In this document: one piece after another, positions 14,109 through 24,785 of the stretch
Numbering within the stretch: the stretch's first letter is position 1
How the letters are laid out: each line of letters starts with the position of its first letter
Source of the DNA: Rhabdornis inornatus
Taxonomy: Eukaryota > Chordata > Aves > Passeriformes > Rhabdornithidae
Direction: 5' to 3'
Length of the DNA stretch: 64,000 nt
NCBI GenBank assembly: GCA_013397075.1
Contig: VWZS01006873.1
Span: 140,143 to 204,142 of the forward strand
The notes under the pieces: generated by a model
What the model was told of the DNA's origin: nothing
What the model saw: the letters and a program-made list of their open reading frames with translations, nothing else
Database searches by the model: none
Translations under genes and position numbers: made by a program

Positions 14109-14115
14109 AGTGCAA
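14109..14115 (-). promoter_or_regulatory. miR-130/301 seed match, distal
   Basis: The mRNA sense strand reads TTGCACT, complementary to seed positions 2-8 of the miR-130/301 family. Translational control of FOG2 by miR-130a has been reported in mammalian heart cells. One of two such matches in this UTR. Confidence 0.45.
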
Positions 14116-14320
14116 ACTGAGCCCAATTGTTCAAAAAAATTGAAATTTTAAGGCGAACTTTACAGCATAGTTGAAACTTCTTTGCAAGTTATATTTTAGC
14201 ATATACATATATCTGCAACAGCATATAAGAAAAATAATCAGGATACACAAGTGCTTTTGAAGCTATTTCTAAAATGCTTTTCTGTATTGTTTGCGACTAT
14301 TTCTTTAAAATCTACTATAC

Positions 14321-14327
14321 AGTGCAA
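14321..14327 (-). promoter_or_regulatory. miR-130/301 seed match, proximal
   Basis: TTGCACT on the sense strand, followed by G, so that miR-130a bases 1-8 could all pair. It lies about 300 bases after the stop codon. Chance expectation for a given 7-mer in a UTR this long is well under one, so two copies are notable. Confidence 0.5.
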
Positions 14328-14418
14328 ACCATATGTGCTACACAATAACTATACAATAACATTACAAATGACTTTAATATAAAGTTTTTAAATAAAAAAT
14401 AACATAACTACAGCTATG

Positions 14419-14425
14419 AATACTG
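14419..14425 (-). promoter_or_regulatory. miR-200b/c/429 seed match, proximal
   Basis: CAGTATT on the sense strand about 200 bases after the stop. A further match followed by A (full 8-mer type) lies inside the coding exon at 15953-15959, in the codons of the third C2HC finger of that exon's set. Confidence 0.45.
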
Positions 14426-14621
14426 CTGGTAAAATAAATTAATATTTTTGAAAATGGCACCAATAATACACTTTACTAATGGACTGTAATGAAATTACAC
14501 CTTTAAGTCTTCAACTCAGCAATAGTGAAATCTCCTGATTGTCCAGATGTAATTCAAACAGCTTTCTTTAAACTGTATGGAACAATATGCTAAACACATG
14601 TACCAAAGGGGACCGATTGTT

Positions 14622-17113
14622 TCATTTGACATGTTCTGCTGCATGTGAAGAGCAATAAAACTTCTTATGAGTTATAAAGTTTGAGAGATTGTTGAACTGG
14701 ATGTCACACAGTCGGCAATACTTTCCACTGGTTGGAGCCTGGGTAGAGCCATTCACACCTTTAGCTATACTAGACAACTGTTCCTCTGCTGTAGGAATTG
14801 CTGGAGAGACGTTTTCATTTGTAGCTAAGGGGTTCTCAGAGATCCAAGAAGGAGACTTGTGCCCATCTTCATGTGGAGGATTCTGGGAAATGTTCTCTTG
14901 CTGTGGGTTAGCAGCAGGTCTTTCCTCCTGTTTTAGTCCCCCATTAACTATTACCATGCCTCGGTTTTTCGGCAGGAGTGGAAGAGATTCTTTCTTCTGC
15001 ACAGCACATCCATTTGAAGGCGCCTGGCCTTTAGGAGATTCACTTTCTGTATTTGTGCTTTGATCTAAATCAGTATTATGAATGACGAGAGAACCAGAAA
15101 TGTAATCACTTGGCTTTATTCCATAATATGGAGAAAGCTGATCTGCTCCTTTAGCTTTCTTTATTGCTCCAGGGTAAAGGCATTGTGGAAGAAACAAATG
15201 TTTGTTTTCTTCTTTTGTAGCAATAAGCTGGGCCGCTTCACTAAAGACTTTCAGTCCTTGAAGTGTTGCTAAGTGTGTGGAAAATAAGTTTCCATTAGGA
15301 GAGGACTGTTTCGAGTTTCCGTTTTTCTCACATTTGATGATGCTTCTCTCATAACTGACATCTGGGCTGTTTCTTTCACTTTCTGGGTTTTGAAACACCT
15401 TATTGTCGAGTTGTCCCAGGTCACTACGCTGATGAGCAGTGACAGGACAAAAATTCTGCTTGTGAGCCAGGTAGTTTTCTACCTTGTTAAAACTGATCTT
15501 GCATACGGTGCACTCATGGTAGTCCAGCAGCCTTTTGGGAGAAGTGGATGTCCTCTCTGATGGGGGTAAGCATTTTTTACTGAGATCTATTGGCACATCC
15601 ATCTCCAAGCAAGACACAGTGGAGTGGGCAGTATCACACTTTGAAACTGGAACACACTTGTTAATAGACAGTGATGTTTCCAGATGCTTTGAGACTATTC
15701 CTGGAAAAATATCACATCGTGGGTGGTAACATTCTCCAAGGCCCTCTGTTGACTCTTGAGTAGATGTACAAGGATTGCCAAGATTAGCAACTTCTAGAAA
15801 TCGCTGTTGAACTAGTGGTGGCCTCTGCTCTTGCTCTGGTAAGCACATCTCATACATCTTCCTTCGCTTCCGAGTACGCATAGTTCTCTGCATGGCAGGC
15901 ACTTTGTTGGAAGCGGACCTCTTCAGCGGGGGATCGTGGCGAGTGGCACAGTAATACTGCTTGTGGACCATGTAGGTCTCATGTCTGCTGAAAGTAATAT
16001 TACAAGCTTCACACGTGGTCTTGTTAGGGTCACTCTCCCCCTCTACTAAGGGAGCATTGGGATTCTTCACATCAGAAGGTTTTCCATTTATCTTCTCATC
16101 ACCATTGCTTGCAGCTGACAACTTCTTAGGCTGTGCAGTAAAGTCTTTTTCATGACTTTTATTGTTTGGCCCAATCAAATCTAAAACATTGGAAGAGTTT
16201 AAGCAAGATGTCTGCAGAAGTTGATTTTCTGGATCTGATGTGTGAGGAGCTGGATTCAGGATGTTTATAGAGCTTTGACCATTACTGGGACTTACAGCTT
16301 CAGGCATTTTTTCTGGAACACTGGAAAAATCTGGTGACTTTGCCATCTGCTGCCATCGGCTGCTGCAGTAATGCTTTTTGTGTACCAAATAGTTGTCCAA
16401 ATTATTGAATGTTATGTTGCATTCAAAACACGTAGCCCCTTTGGGCATCAAAGGACTGTAAATTACAGGTGGATAATTGCTATTTCCATGCCTCAGCCTT
16501 CGATGGACCAGTTCCGACATTTTGGCTAATATCTCTGAAGCCTGAGGAACCACAGTGATGTCTTGGGGAAAAGCAAACTGGGAAAGAAAAGGTCCCATTG
16601 GGAAAGAAGGACCAATATTAGGCTGAACTGGCGATGAAGCAAGTCTTGGACTGGATGGTTCGGATTTTATTTTGGTATATGAAAAACTCTGCTTATTTGT
16701 GGCAGGCTGGGTTTCTGGCCTCTGGTTTGGAAGGAAAAGTGGAGCCTTTTTTTCACATTTATCAAGTTCTGTATCAGAACTTGCATCTTTAGTCTGCATG
16801 GTCTTTTGGCTCTGGGGAACATCATTTCTGCTCAACAGGTCTGTTGCTGGCTGTAAACCTTCTTCATTTCCACTTGGAGACTGTTCAATGTCACTTTCTC
16901 TCTGAATTTTGTTGCCAGAGACATGTAACTCTTGGTGCTGCAGTAGCTCCCTCTGAGTTTGGAAGCCAAAATGGCAGTGATTGCATCTAAAGGCAGCTTG
17001 AGTAAGATGTGAGAACAGGTGCTGATGAAAGTTAATCACTGAGTCTGCAGTGTAAGTACAAACTGTGCATTTCAGACTAGCACCGGGTGGGAGAAATTCT
17101 TCCATTTTCACTC
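14622..17113 (-). CDS. ZFPM2: ZFPM2 (FOG2) last coding exon, fingers 3-8
   Basis: This exon encodes the C-terminal 829 residues of Friend of GATA 2, a nuclear cofactor that binds GATA4/5/6 and represses or tunes their targets. The acceptor is a pyrimidine tract ending TGTAG before 17113; the first two bases (GA) complete a glycine codon started in the upstream exon, and TGA lies at 14624-14622. Fingers seen: two C2H2 at 17007-17069 and 16923-16985, then four C-X2-C-X12-H-X4-C fingers at 16365-16430, 15948-16013, 15447-15512 and 14652-14717. A basic stretch RTRKRRK (15858-15878) could serve nuclear import. PIDLSK (15576-15593) is the CtBP-docking motif of the FOG family. The reading frame is open for 2.5 kb, and finger order, motif and C-terminus match vertebrate FOG2 as I know it. 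The frame stays open 17 codons upstream into the intron with an ATG at 17165, but the splice junction shows this is not the start. FOG1 (ZFPM1) is the only close alternative and fits less well. Confidence 0.98.
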
Positions 17114-20100
17114 CTACAGAAAAGACAAGCAAAATACAAAATGAAGTGACCATTTTGTCCCTCATGAAGAATACTGGGAAATCAGCTGCACAGAAGGTAC
17201 AAATACAGTGAAAATTACTAATTTTCTTCCAATGAGATGGTATTAGTCACCCTGCAAATACTTGAATTGTTTTTTTCTCAAACTGCTAGGTTATTCCCAG
17301 ATTTTGCTCTGCTTTGGAGAGCCCTAGTATTTGCATGCATTCATCAGAGCTGCAGGGAGAGAAAGAACAAGGGAAAGGATAAAAGAAGACTGGACTTATT
17401 CTAAATTAAAAAGTCTCAGAAATTACAGTTACAACTAAAGGGACACATAATGTTCCCCATACACAATCACTGGAAATTTTGAATGCACAAAATGCACACC
17501 AAGGTCAAGAAGTTCAAGGTTATGATGTAGCTTGAGGTACAGCTCTCACTGTGCCTAAAAGCCACAGACAAAACAGAAATAGCATTTTGAGTATTATTGA
17601 TGCTCAGCTCTTTGCTTGCATGGGTTGGCTGTAGTGTGGGAAGAGGGTACAGATCTATCCTCATCAGAAAGGGCTGATGAGCTCTGTTCCTTGTGAAGGA
17701 AGGAGGAGCAGTAAGACATGGCTTCACTGACATTTTATCTTTCACATATAATGGCCGTTGGCAACTACTGCTATAATATGACACCTTTTCCTCATGAAAT
17801 CACTACCACTTTATCAAGAACAGTACATTCAAAGACATCTTACAATCACTGATTTAACAAAAAACTCCATGTTTCATGGCATTTTGAAACGGAAAATGCT
17901 TTAAAAGAGATAAGACCAAATTTCTCTACTGCAACAATACAGATTCTACTTACCTTTTAGACAATAAAACTGAAAAAATATTGATAGGGATGATATTCAG
18001 AATTTAAAATGAATATTTGTTCTGCCTACACGTATGCACATACACCTCAGTCAGTTGAAGTAGGTGTGTGGTAGCTGGACGATACAAAACTGTAGGAATA
18101 TTGTAGCTCACTCTGTGGGCAGTCACACTGTTGTACCTGGAGGTCCTCCCTTATTCCCTAGCATCAGTGATCCCCCAACTTGTGAGTGACATTTGAAATT
18201 TGACCTGCCCTTGGCCTCAGAGGGAGCCAAGGAGATACACAGCACTTTAGTCAGCACTTGTTTCCCATCAGGCACTCTTTCCTCATGAGGCTTTAGCTCC
18301 TTCACTGACATGAGATGGTGCTTCACATGCTTCCCCATCGTGTGGTACAGTGACAGCAGTCTCTATGGGACTTTGCATTTCAGTCAGGGCTCTGCATTCC
18401 AGTGGTGAAGGTCTGCTAGAGCCTTCAGTGAGAAGTGACAGCAGTTGAAGCAAACACAGGGCTTCCAAAGATTACAAGGCATTTGAAAAAGGAATGTTTC
18501 ATTCCTACTGCGGAAGGTGTTATAACTTGTGATAATCTGAATAAAAAATAAAGACTGACAGGATAGGAAAGAGAGAAAAAATGATTGAATAGACTGGTTT
18601 ATGACTAAAAAGAAAGGGAAAGGCCTGACGCTTAGCCTCTCTTCTAAGAAATAACTAAAGATTCTTACTGGAAATTCACCACAATCTCAGATCTATGTCT
18701 TTCAAGGAACACAGATGTCTAGATTATACACAGACATGGTCACTCACAGTTTATGGCTCAAAAACCTCAACACCTAAGCCAACAGTATGTAAAAAATGAA
18801 AATAGTTGAAGCAAATCTTTTGCACAATGACTAGTATTTCAATTTTTTCCTCAGCATGGGGAGAAATTAATCTGTAATCTTCCCAGGGTATCTGGTTATA
18901 ATTACCAGGCTGTAAGACACACTGGGCTACATTCACCTGATCTTATTGAAGCTGCTGTAGTCTATGGTGCTGCTGGTTTACTGAACAGTGAAATATTTGC
19001 TAGGCAACAAACAGAAAAAGGAAATAGCCTGATAAGATCTTGAAGCACAAAAAGATCTGACCTCTAAATGAATAGCTAAGGGTTTTCTGTGTTGTCTACA
19101 TAAAAAAGTTTTCATTCAGTACTGTTTTAGTCCTTTTTTGGGAAGCACCAAACTTCTCCAAGGCAGTATGCTGCCTTTTAGATTTGCAATTGCTACCCAA
19201 GTATCAGAGGAACATTTTTCACTTTACCAAATCCACAGATTAGACTATGCATGCCTCAGGAGTTTTTACACTGCAGCCAAATAAGGCTTTTTTTTCTGTG
19301 ACTAAAGCACCTATTTAGACTCCATTCATTTAACAGGAGGATCAGGAACACCTGTAGAGCGCTTGCTTCTTTCCAGAAGCAGTTCTGTAACCAGACAGCA
19401 AACACACCACATACTGACACTGCAGTCTTTCTTATTTGTAGATGTTCTCTGCTACTGAAAACTCCAATACAAAATGTCCTGCAAACTCTTAACTTGTGTT
19501 TCCAGCCCTAGTTTGATTCAAAATTGGTCATCTACACCATGCTGATGTGGTGCTTAGGGACACGGTTTAGTGGTAGACTTAATGATCTCAAAGGTCTTTT
19601 CCAACCTAGACAAACCTATGATTCTTTTGATTTTGTGATTCTAAAATACTATCCCCATTTTATATTTTTAAGAAGGGAAAAACATATTTCTATGAAACAA
19701 GAAGTTTTTTAATGAAACAAGTGTCCTGGTAAAAGCACAGAGTTCTGGACCATGATCCCTAAAGCCCTCTGCCTAGGAAGCCTCCTCTAGGGCACCAAGA
19801 TATTACTTCAGAAGGACACGTTTTCTGGTTGTGGATATGTTTGGTAGCTGGAACCCTTCAGTAATTGAGTGTGTCTGGATTCCTGATCATACCTTCACCA
19901 GTAAAAAAATGCTGCCTGTATGTGTGTATACACACATTAAGAGAGAGTTGACATTCAACTGAGGATTAGTAGATAAGGCAAATGACACTGGTTACCTGGG
20001 AGTGGTACTTGGTGTAGAACACAGGTCAGAAACTGTTGACATTTTGGTATTATCTACATGCAATGCTTGCATATATTTGGAGAGACATTGATCTAGTGAA

Positions 20101-20169
20101 TATCTATAGTGAATAATTCTTCAAAAAGCCAAATCTAGAAGATGATACATGAAAATACATAATACTTAC
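17114..20169 (-). other. Last ZFPM2 intron
   Basis: GT-AG intron of 3,056 bases, phase 1, donor GTAAGT. It holds the 3' end of a CR1 element at about 19537-19642 and an 18-bp perfect palindrome of GT/AC type at 19920-19937. No other gene or exon seen; the short open frames show no recognisable product. Confidence 0.9.
19537..19642 (+). mobile_element. CR1 LINE 3' end fragment
   Basis: The stretch carries the characteristic CR1 3' terminal text, ATGATCTCAAAGGTCTTTTC followed by CCAACCTA and repeated GATTCT-like units. Only about 100 bases of the tail remain, typical of 5'-truncated CR1 copies. Antisense to ZFPM2 inside its last intron. Confidence 0.8.
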
Positions 20170-20394
20170 CACTGTGAGAATTTAGGTGCATTTCCAGAGC
20201 TCTTGCATTTGAAAAGCTTTTGGTGCACTGTGGAAAGGGGCAGACACTGGATATCTGCTGAGCACTGTCCTCACTCTCCTCTGACAGCTGTGGCCCCTCT
20301 CTTTGCCTCCCACTGCAGTAATACATGAGATGGGCCTGCAGGTTCCGCTCACTTCGGTACCAAATGCCACAGGATTTGCAAGGGAATATGTCCT
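20170..20394 (-). CDS. ZFPM2: ZFPM2 exon with zinc fingers 1 and 2
   Basis: This 225-nt internal exon encodes finger 1 (C-X2-C-X12-H-X4-C, 20315-20380) and finger 2 (C-X4-C-X12-H-X3-H, 20174-20242). In FOG proteins finger 1 is one of the fingers that contact the GATA N-finger. The acceptor is TTGTAG before 20394 and the donor is G/GTAAGT after 20170. The exon starts with AG, which completes a lysine codon begun in the upstream exon, and ends with the first G of a glycine codon finished in the last exon; both junctions are phase 1. The linker between the fingers is acidic (SEESEDSAQQ). A second AG two bases inside (20394-20393) could be a tandem acceptor but would shift the frame. This is probably exon 7 of 8 by comparison with the mammalian gene structure as I remember it. 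Confidence 0.97.
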
Positions 20395-20998
20395 CTACAA
20401 GAAAGTATAAAAGGTGCAGGTTAGCTACAGTTCACTTGGAGCCAACCAATTAACACAGCTAGATTAATTCCACTCCCTTCCCCATTAAAAAAATACTTAT
20501 TTAATAAAACATTGAAAGCACAGAAATGGGTTTATTAAAATGTCACTTGCAGATGAGAGAGTAACATGAGAGACAGTTGTTTCTTTCAAAAGGATATTTT
20601 TTAAAAAAAATTGCATAAAGGAAACTGCTAGAAGCTTTTGGCACATAATTATTTTTAAAAATTAAATTACATTAAATGTTTGTTGGGAACATACAATACT
20701 AACTCAAGAACTATGCTGTATTTCTGATACGTCACTACTCATTAGGTGATATCTTTCATTTTTTTTTTCTGTGTGCACAAGACTTTCCAGCTCTGGGCCT
20801 CAGAATTTTTGAGTGGTAACTGCAGATCATTCTGAAGAATATGCATTTTCATTATGCTTATGCATTTATTACTGTAAAACCCTTCTGCTCTGATATCCAG
20901 GAGGCAAGACTGGACTACTTTTCCTTAATACCTTATCATATGGAATGTGATATTATACTAAGCAGCATGTCTATTTCCTTGGTTCCTATTATTAATGA

Positions 20999-21166
20999 TA
21001 GAAATTGAAATTTCTAATGTATTTTTTGTCTTCAGTATTTTTGTTTTCTGTAAATTGTTGGTTTTCCACTTTTCATTACGCACAGAGGATATTTACTAAA
21101 AACAAGGCAATTTTTCACTATCTCCTATCCCAAAGTGTCAGCAGACATTAGAAATTTCAATTTCTA
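20999..21166. repeat. 21-bp perfect inverted repeat, 126-base spacer
   Basis: The left arm 20999-21019 and right arm 21146-21166 are exact reverse complements over 21 bases. Each arm also contains the 8-base palindrome GAAATTTC. Flanks outside and inside the arms do not continue the match. Origin unknown; could be the termini of a small non-autonomous element or a rearrangement product. Confidence 0.75.
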
Positions 21167-23365
21167 CCCCTCTGAGGAGAGACCATGCAGAGGTTGCAGA
21201 GAATGTTTTCAGCAGCAGAAGTCGGGATTTTGACCATGCATTAGAGGGTACCTACTTCACTAATGCAAAAAATAATAATACATATGGTATGTTTACACCA
21301 AGTGGACGGATATTTGTGTGTTAATACCCTGTCAAAGGACGCCTACACAATATCTGTCATGTATACATCTCAGAAAGACAAAAGATCTATTTGATCTTTC
21401 TGAAAGGTGAACCTTCCATCCTATCAGTAAGAACAATAAGAAATCCCTGCTCCTTTGGGGCACATCTACACTAGTAAATTAAACTGTGACAGGATCCACA
21501 GGTCAACACTGGAACTTGTTTATATTGCTAAATCATGAGAACAGTCTCTTCTATACCTTGGCTTAAGTCAATGAACACTATTCCCATTCATGCATAGATT
21601 TCAGGAATTATCATAGGCATAGGACCATTCTCTGCATCTGGTCTGGACACCTCTCAACTAAGAGACTAAGAGAGGATAAAATTATGAGTAACTCCAGACT
21701 TTGACAGCTGACTTCAGGATCAGGCAATTGCAGTCAACATCAAAACACATTGCGATCAACAGCAAAACTCCCCCTGACTTCAGAATGCAAAGAGCTTCTG
21801 GAAACTGTAATTAACTGAGTTTTGAAGAATGGCTTGCTGCTCTGAAAACATGGCATGTGTAGCTGATGATGTAATTCATTATCATTCATGACAATTTATG
21901 TTTAATTTCAAATATTGATGTGTATAGGACAACTGCTCTGTTCCAATTCCTTTGGGTGAACAAAGTTGAAGACTCCAACCCATTGACACAGATGAGTCTT
22001 TTATTTGCTACATATTTACAAATGCAGCCAAAATTTACATTGCTTAGTTTGCTTCTCTGATCACAATGCTAATGCTTGTCTATTTTTCTGCTCATGAATT
22101 TGCAAAAAATATTTATACCACTACCAATTTCTATATTTCCTTTTGCCACTGAATAATTGTGCATGGATTTCAGACACAAACATTTAATGGAGCAGTTAGT
22201 ATTCAACATACACCACTATTAAAACATTACTGACACAGCTTGTGTCATTTGAAATGTCCACCTCGCTTTAAAGGTGACATTTCAACATTTGGTTTTGGTC
22301 TCAAATGGTTTAAAAAAGTTGAACTGTTGAGTTTTCCACAGAAAAGAAAGTCCAAAAATACTAATAGGAAATTCTGATATGGGCAACATGTCCTATTTGA
22401 ATTAATTTGACTGTGTTCCATCACAAAATTGAACTTTCTGATTATCTTAATGGATTTGACTTCCAGCCATCTTTATTTCCTATGGGTTAGAGGACCTGGA
22501 CAGTCTGTAGCTGCATTTATGCACAGTGGCTATGTGATTCTCATTACATGCCAAGCAGAGGAAATGCATTTGAGGAGTTTTGCATGGTCAGAGAATGGAT
22601 TTCTGGGAGAACAATATATAGGGATGGGATCTGAAACTATTACTACTCTAAAGTGATGCAAAACAGATAAAGGCTACTTGAAGCTAATGTCTTAATTACT
22701 TAAAACCAAAATACTGCAATTTATTTCAATGGATACTTTCATATACTGAAACATTCAGCCTCAAGCTGAATGAGCCAAAGGTGATATTCTGTTTTTCCAA
22801 CTAGCAAATGTTAGGAAACATAAAAAAATCCCCCAAACAACCTACAAAAGCAATTTTTTTTCAGGTATCTAGAAAAAGGATGCTTAAGAGATGGCACATT
22901 ACAAATCTAGAGGTTCATCCAGCTTATTGCTTGACTTCTTGTTCAAGACTTTAATGAAGAAACTGAATTTTTCCAATTCAACAATGAAATGTGAAAATAG
23001 CCCCTTATGACCAGAGGCAGAGTTGGGTCTGATGTAGAAAGTTCTGAGCAGCAAGACTTGGTATTTTAGCACCTCCCTGGAATCAAAAAGATATTTCCAG
23101 AATAGTGATGTTGTAGAAATCTGACTATTTTACCAAAGCCCAGAGTTTTCCTCTTAGATTTATACAAGAACATGATTTCAGCTGAAACAAGCTGTGCTCT
23201 TTAGGCAAGGTAACCAAACCCCTGTAGCAGCTCCCTTTCAGCTGTTGGCTATAAACACAGGCCTCCCTAAATAGTGGTAACTTCGTGGTATTTTAAGTGC
23301 TTCTGACACCTTGTTTTGGAAAGGTCCTGTGCAATCCTAATTGCTGATTCTGTGAGCCAGTCAGC

Positions 23366-23397
23366 TCATTTCTACCCCACTGCTGGGGTAGAAATGA
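23366..23397. repeat. Perfect 14-bp-stem hairpin with 4-base loop
   Basis: The arms 23366-23379 and 23384-23397 are exact reverse complements around the loop CTGC. It lies within an intron of ZFPM2. The stem is too short for a canonical pre-miRNA; a template-switch mutation is a plain explanation. Confidence 0.8.
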
Positions 23398-24578
23398 ATG
23401 TGCTTAGCTAAAGGACATGAGGCTGCTCCAACTCACTCTTGGAAGAGAAGACTTGGATGATATGGGCATTTGAAGGTTTATCTTTTAAAATAGGCTAACA
23501 ATAAATATGTAGCTAACAAAATTGCTTACCAGAAAACAAGCAATTAAAAAGAAAAAAGAAACTGAAAGGAAAACGTGAAATGAAACGTGTTACCAGGAAT
23601 ATTTTAACTAGTCCTGTGTGAAGAGCTTGAAGACGTTGTGACTGTTCAAGACTCAGAGTCATTATGTGTCAGTCTGAGTGGCAGATCATGTGCTTGCATG
23701 TGCATGTGCACCTGAAATACTGTGTTCAGTAGTTCATTATAACTAATTATAATACTTAGAAACCATAGGAAGCTCGATGAAGCGCCCCAGCATGGGGTCT
23801 AAATGGACAGACTTGCAAAGTACTGAGAGTTAAGAATGTGCAATCTAAGTCTAAGTGATGACTGGTGAGGATCATGGTAATGGCCAATATATTTGAAAAG
23901 TACTTAGAAAGGAGGATGAGGAACTAGGGCTGTATAAAGGTAAACAGCAATAATAAGCAAAAGTTAAAGATATAAAATTTAATTTGAGCTGAATTGTCCC
24001 ACTCCAGGAACACTCTTGTCCGTCCTCTCTAAGGACAGCATTTGAATGCGCGCTGCATTTTGTCCATGATAGAGCCTAATGATTACCAGAAGATGTAAAA
24101 ACATTCTTGGTTAACCACATTGAGTGGAGATGCTACAATTAATCAGGCTGCTATAAGGCATGATTTCCACTGCATTTTGAAACAGTCATTTAAAGGATGT
24201 GTTTATTTTCTTTTTCTGGGTATCATGAATTATTACCAGAAACTGCAGTGGTAAGCAACAAGCTTATTTGAGCAGCAGAGGCTGGTGAGAGTTAGCCGAC
24301 CTATCTCATCTACTTTTTTAACAGTTTCTAGTCCTATTGCCTCTAGGAACAGATCATAGAACCTCCACACGAGGGCAGGTGAGGTACTCTGGGTGAGGCC
24401 CTCGACAGACTCCTCTTCCTGCTCTCTTTATCTCTGATGATGGGGGAGCAAAAGCAGGCTTTGAGCTGTGGTGTGGTTTCTGTGGTCATGAATTCACCAT
24501 TGCTGCCTTAGCTCTTCCCATGTGCCTTAAAGTACTGCTGTTTTTAAAATCCGCCAGAGAACAGAATTCCTCACTTAC

Positions 24579-24785
24579 TGTTCACAATAGCTGTAGGCAA
24601 AATAGATGCCATGGCAGCTTGCTGCGGGAGCAGCTGTATGGAGTCCAGCAGGCGGGCGGGGTACATGCCTTCGCTGAGAGTCATCTGACTGGCAGCTTGC
24701 AGCCTTGAGTCGAAATCCACAACAAAGGCAACCAGCTCTTCACCCTCTGAGATGGCCTTGGTCGTGGTACACCAAAGCTGCCCTC
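24579..24785 (-). CDS. ZFPM2: ZFPM2 exon encoding part of the PR domain
   Basis: This 207-nt internal exon encodes 68 full codons beginning GQLWCTTTK and ending ASILPTAIVN, with split codons at both ends. The sequence corresponds to the C-terminal part of the PR (SET-like) domain and the linker before finger 1 of FOG2. PR domains of FOG proteins are not known as active methyltransferases. The acceptor is TTTCCTACAG before 24785 and the donor is A/GTAAGT after 24579; both are strong. Joining to the next exon gives N-K-D-I-F in frame. The upstream exon that should end with the first base of a glycine codon was not found in the rest of the window. Probably exon 6 of 8. Confidence 0.95.

Larger units (their letters stand above)
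13630..14621 (-). other. ZFPM2: Probable ZFPM2 3' UTR
   Basis: About 990 AT-rich bases follow the ZFPM2 stop codon on the minus strand. The first canonical AATAAA downstream of the stop that I see on this strand is at 13658-13653, followed by T-rich sequence suitable for cleavage and polyadenylation. The stretch carries two seed matches each for the miR-200b/c/429 and miR-130/301 families, which the literature links to FOG2 control. The 3' limit is inferred from the signal; a TATAAA variant near 13914-13909 could give a shorter form. Confidence 0.7.
20395..24578 (-). other. ZFPM2 intron between PR-domain and finger 1-2 exons
   Basis: GT-AG intron of 4,184 bases, phase 1. It contains a 21-bp inverted repeat pair (20999-21019 and 21146-21166) and a 14-bp-stem hairpin (23366-23397). 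I see no dispersed element with a recognisable end and no additional exon. Confidence 0.85.

Noticed and set aside
17114..17165. ATG-initiated extension of the last exon frame by 17 codons
   Set aside because: The splice acceptor at 17115-17114 and perfect phase match with the upstream exon show this is intron sequence read through.
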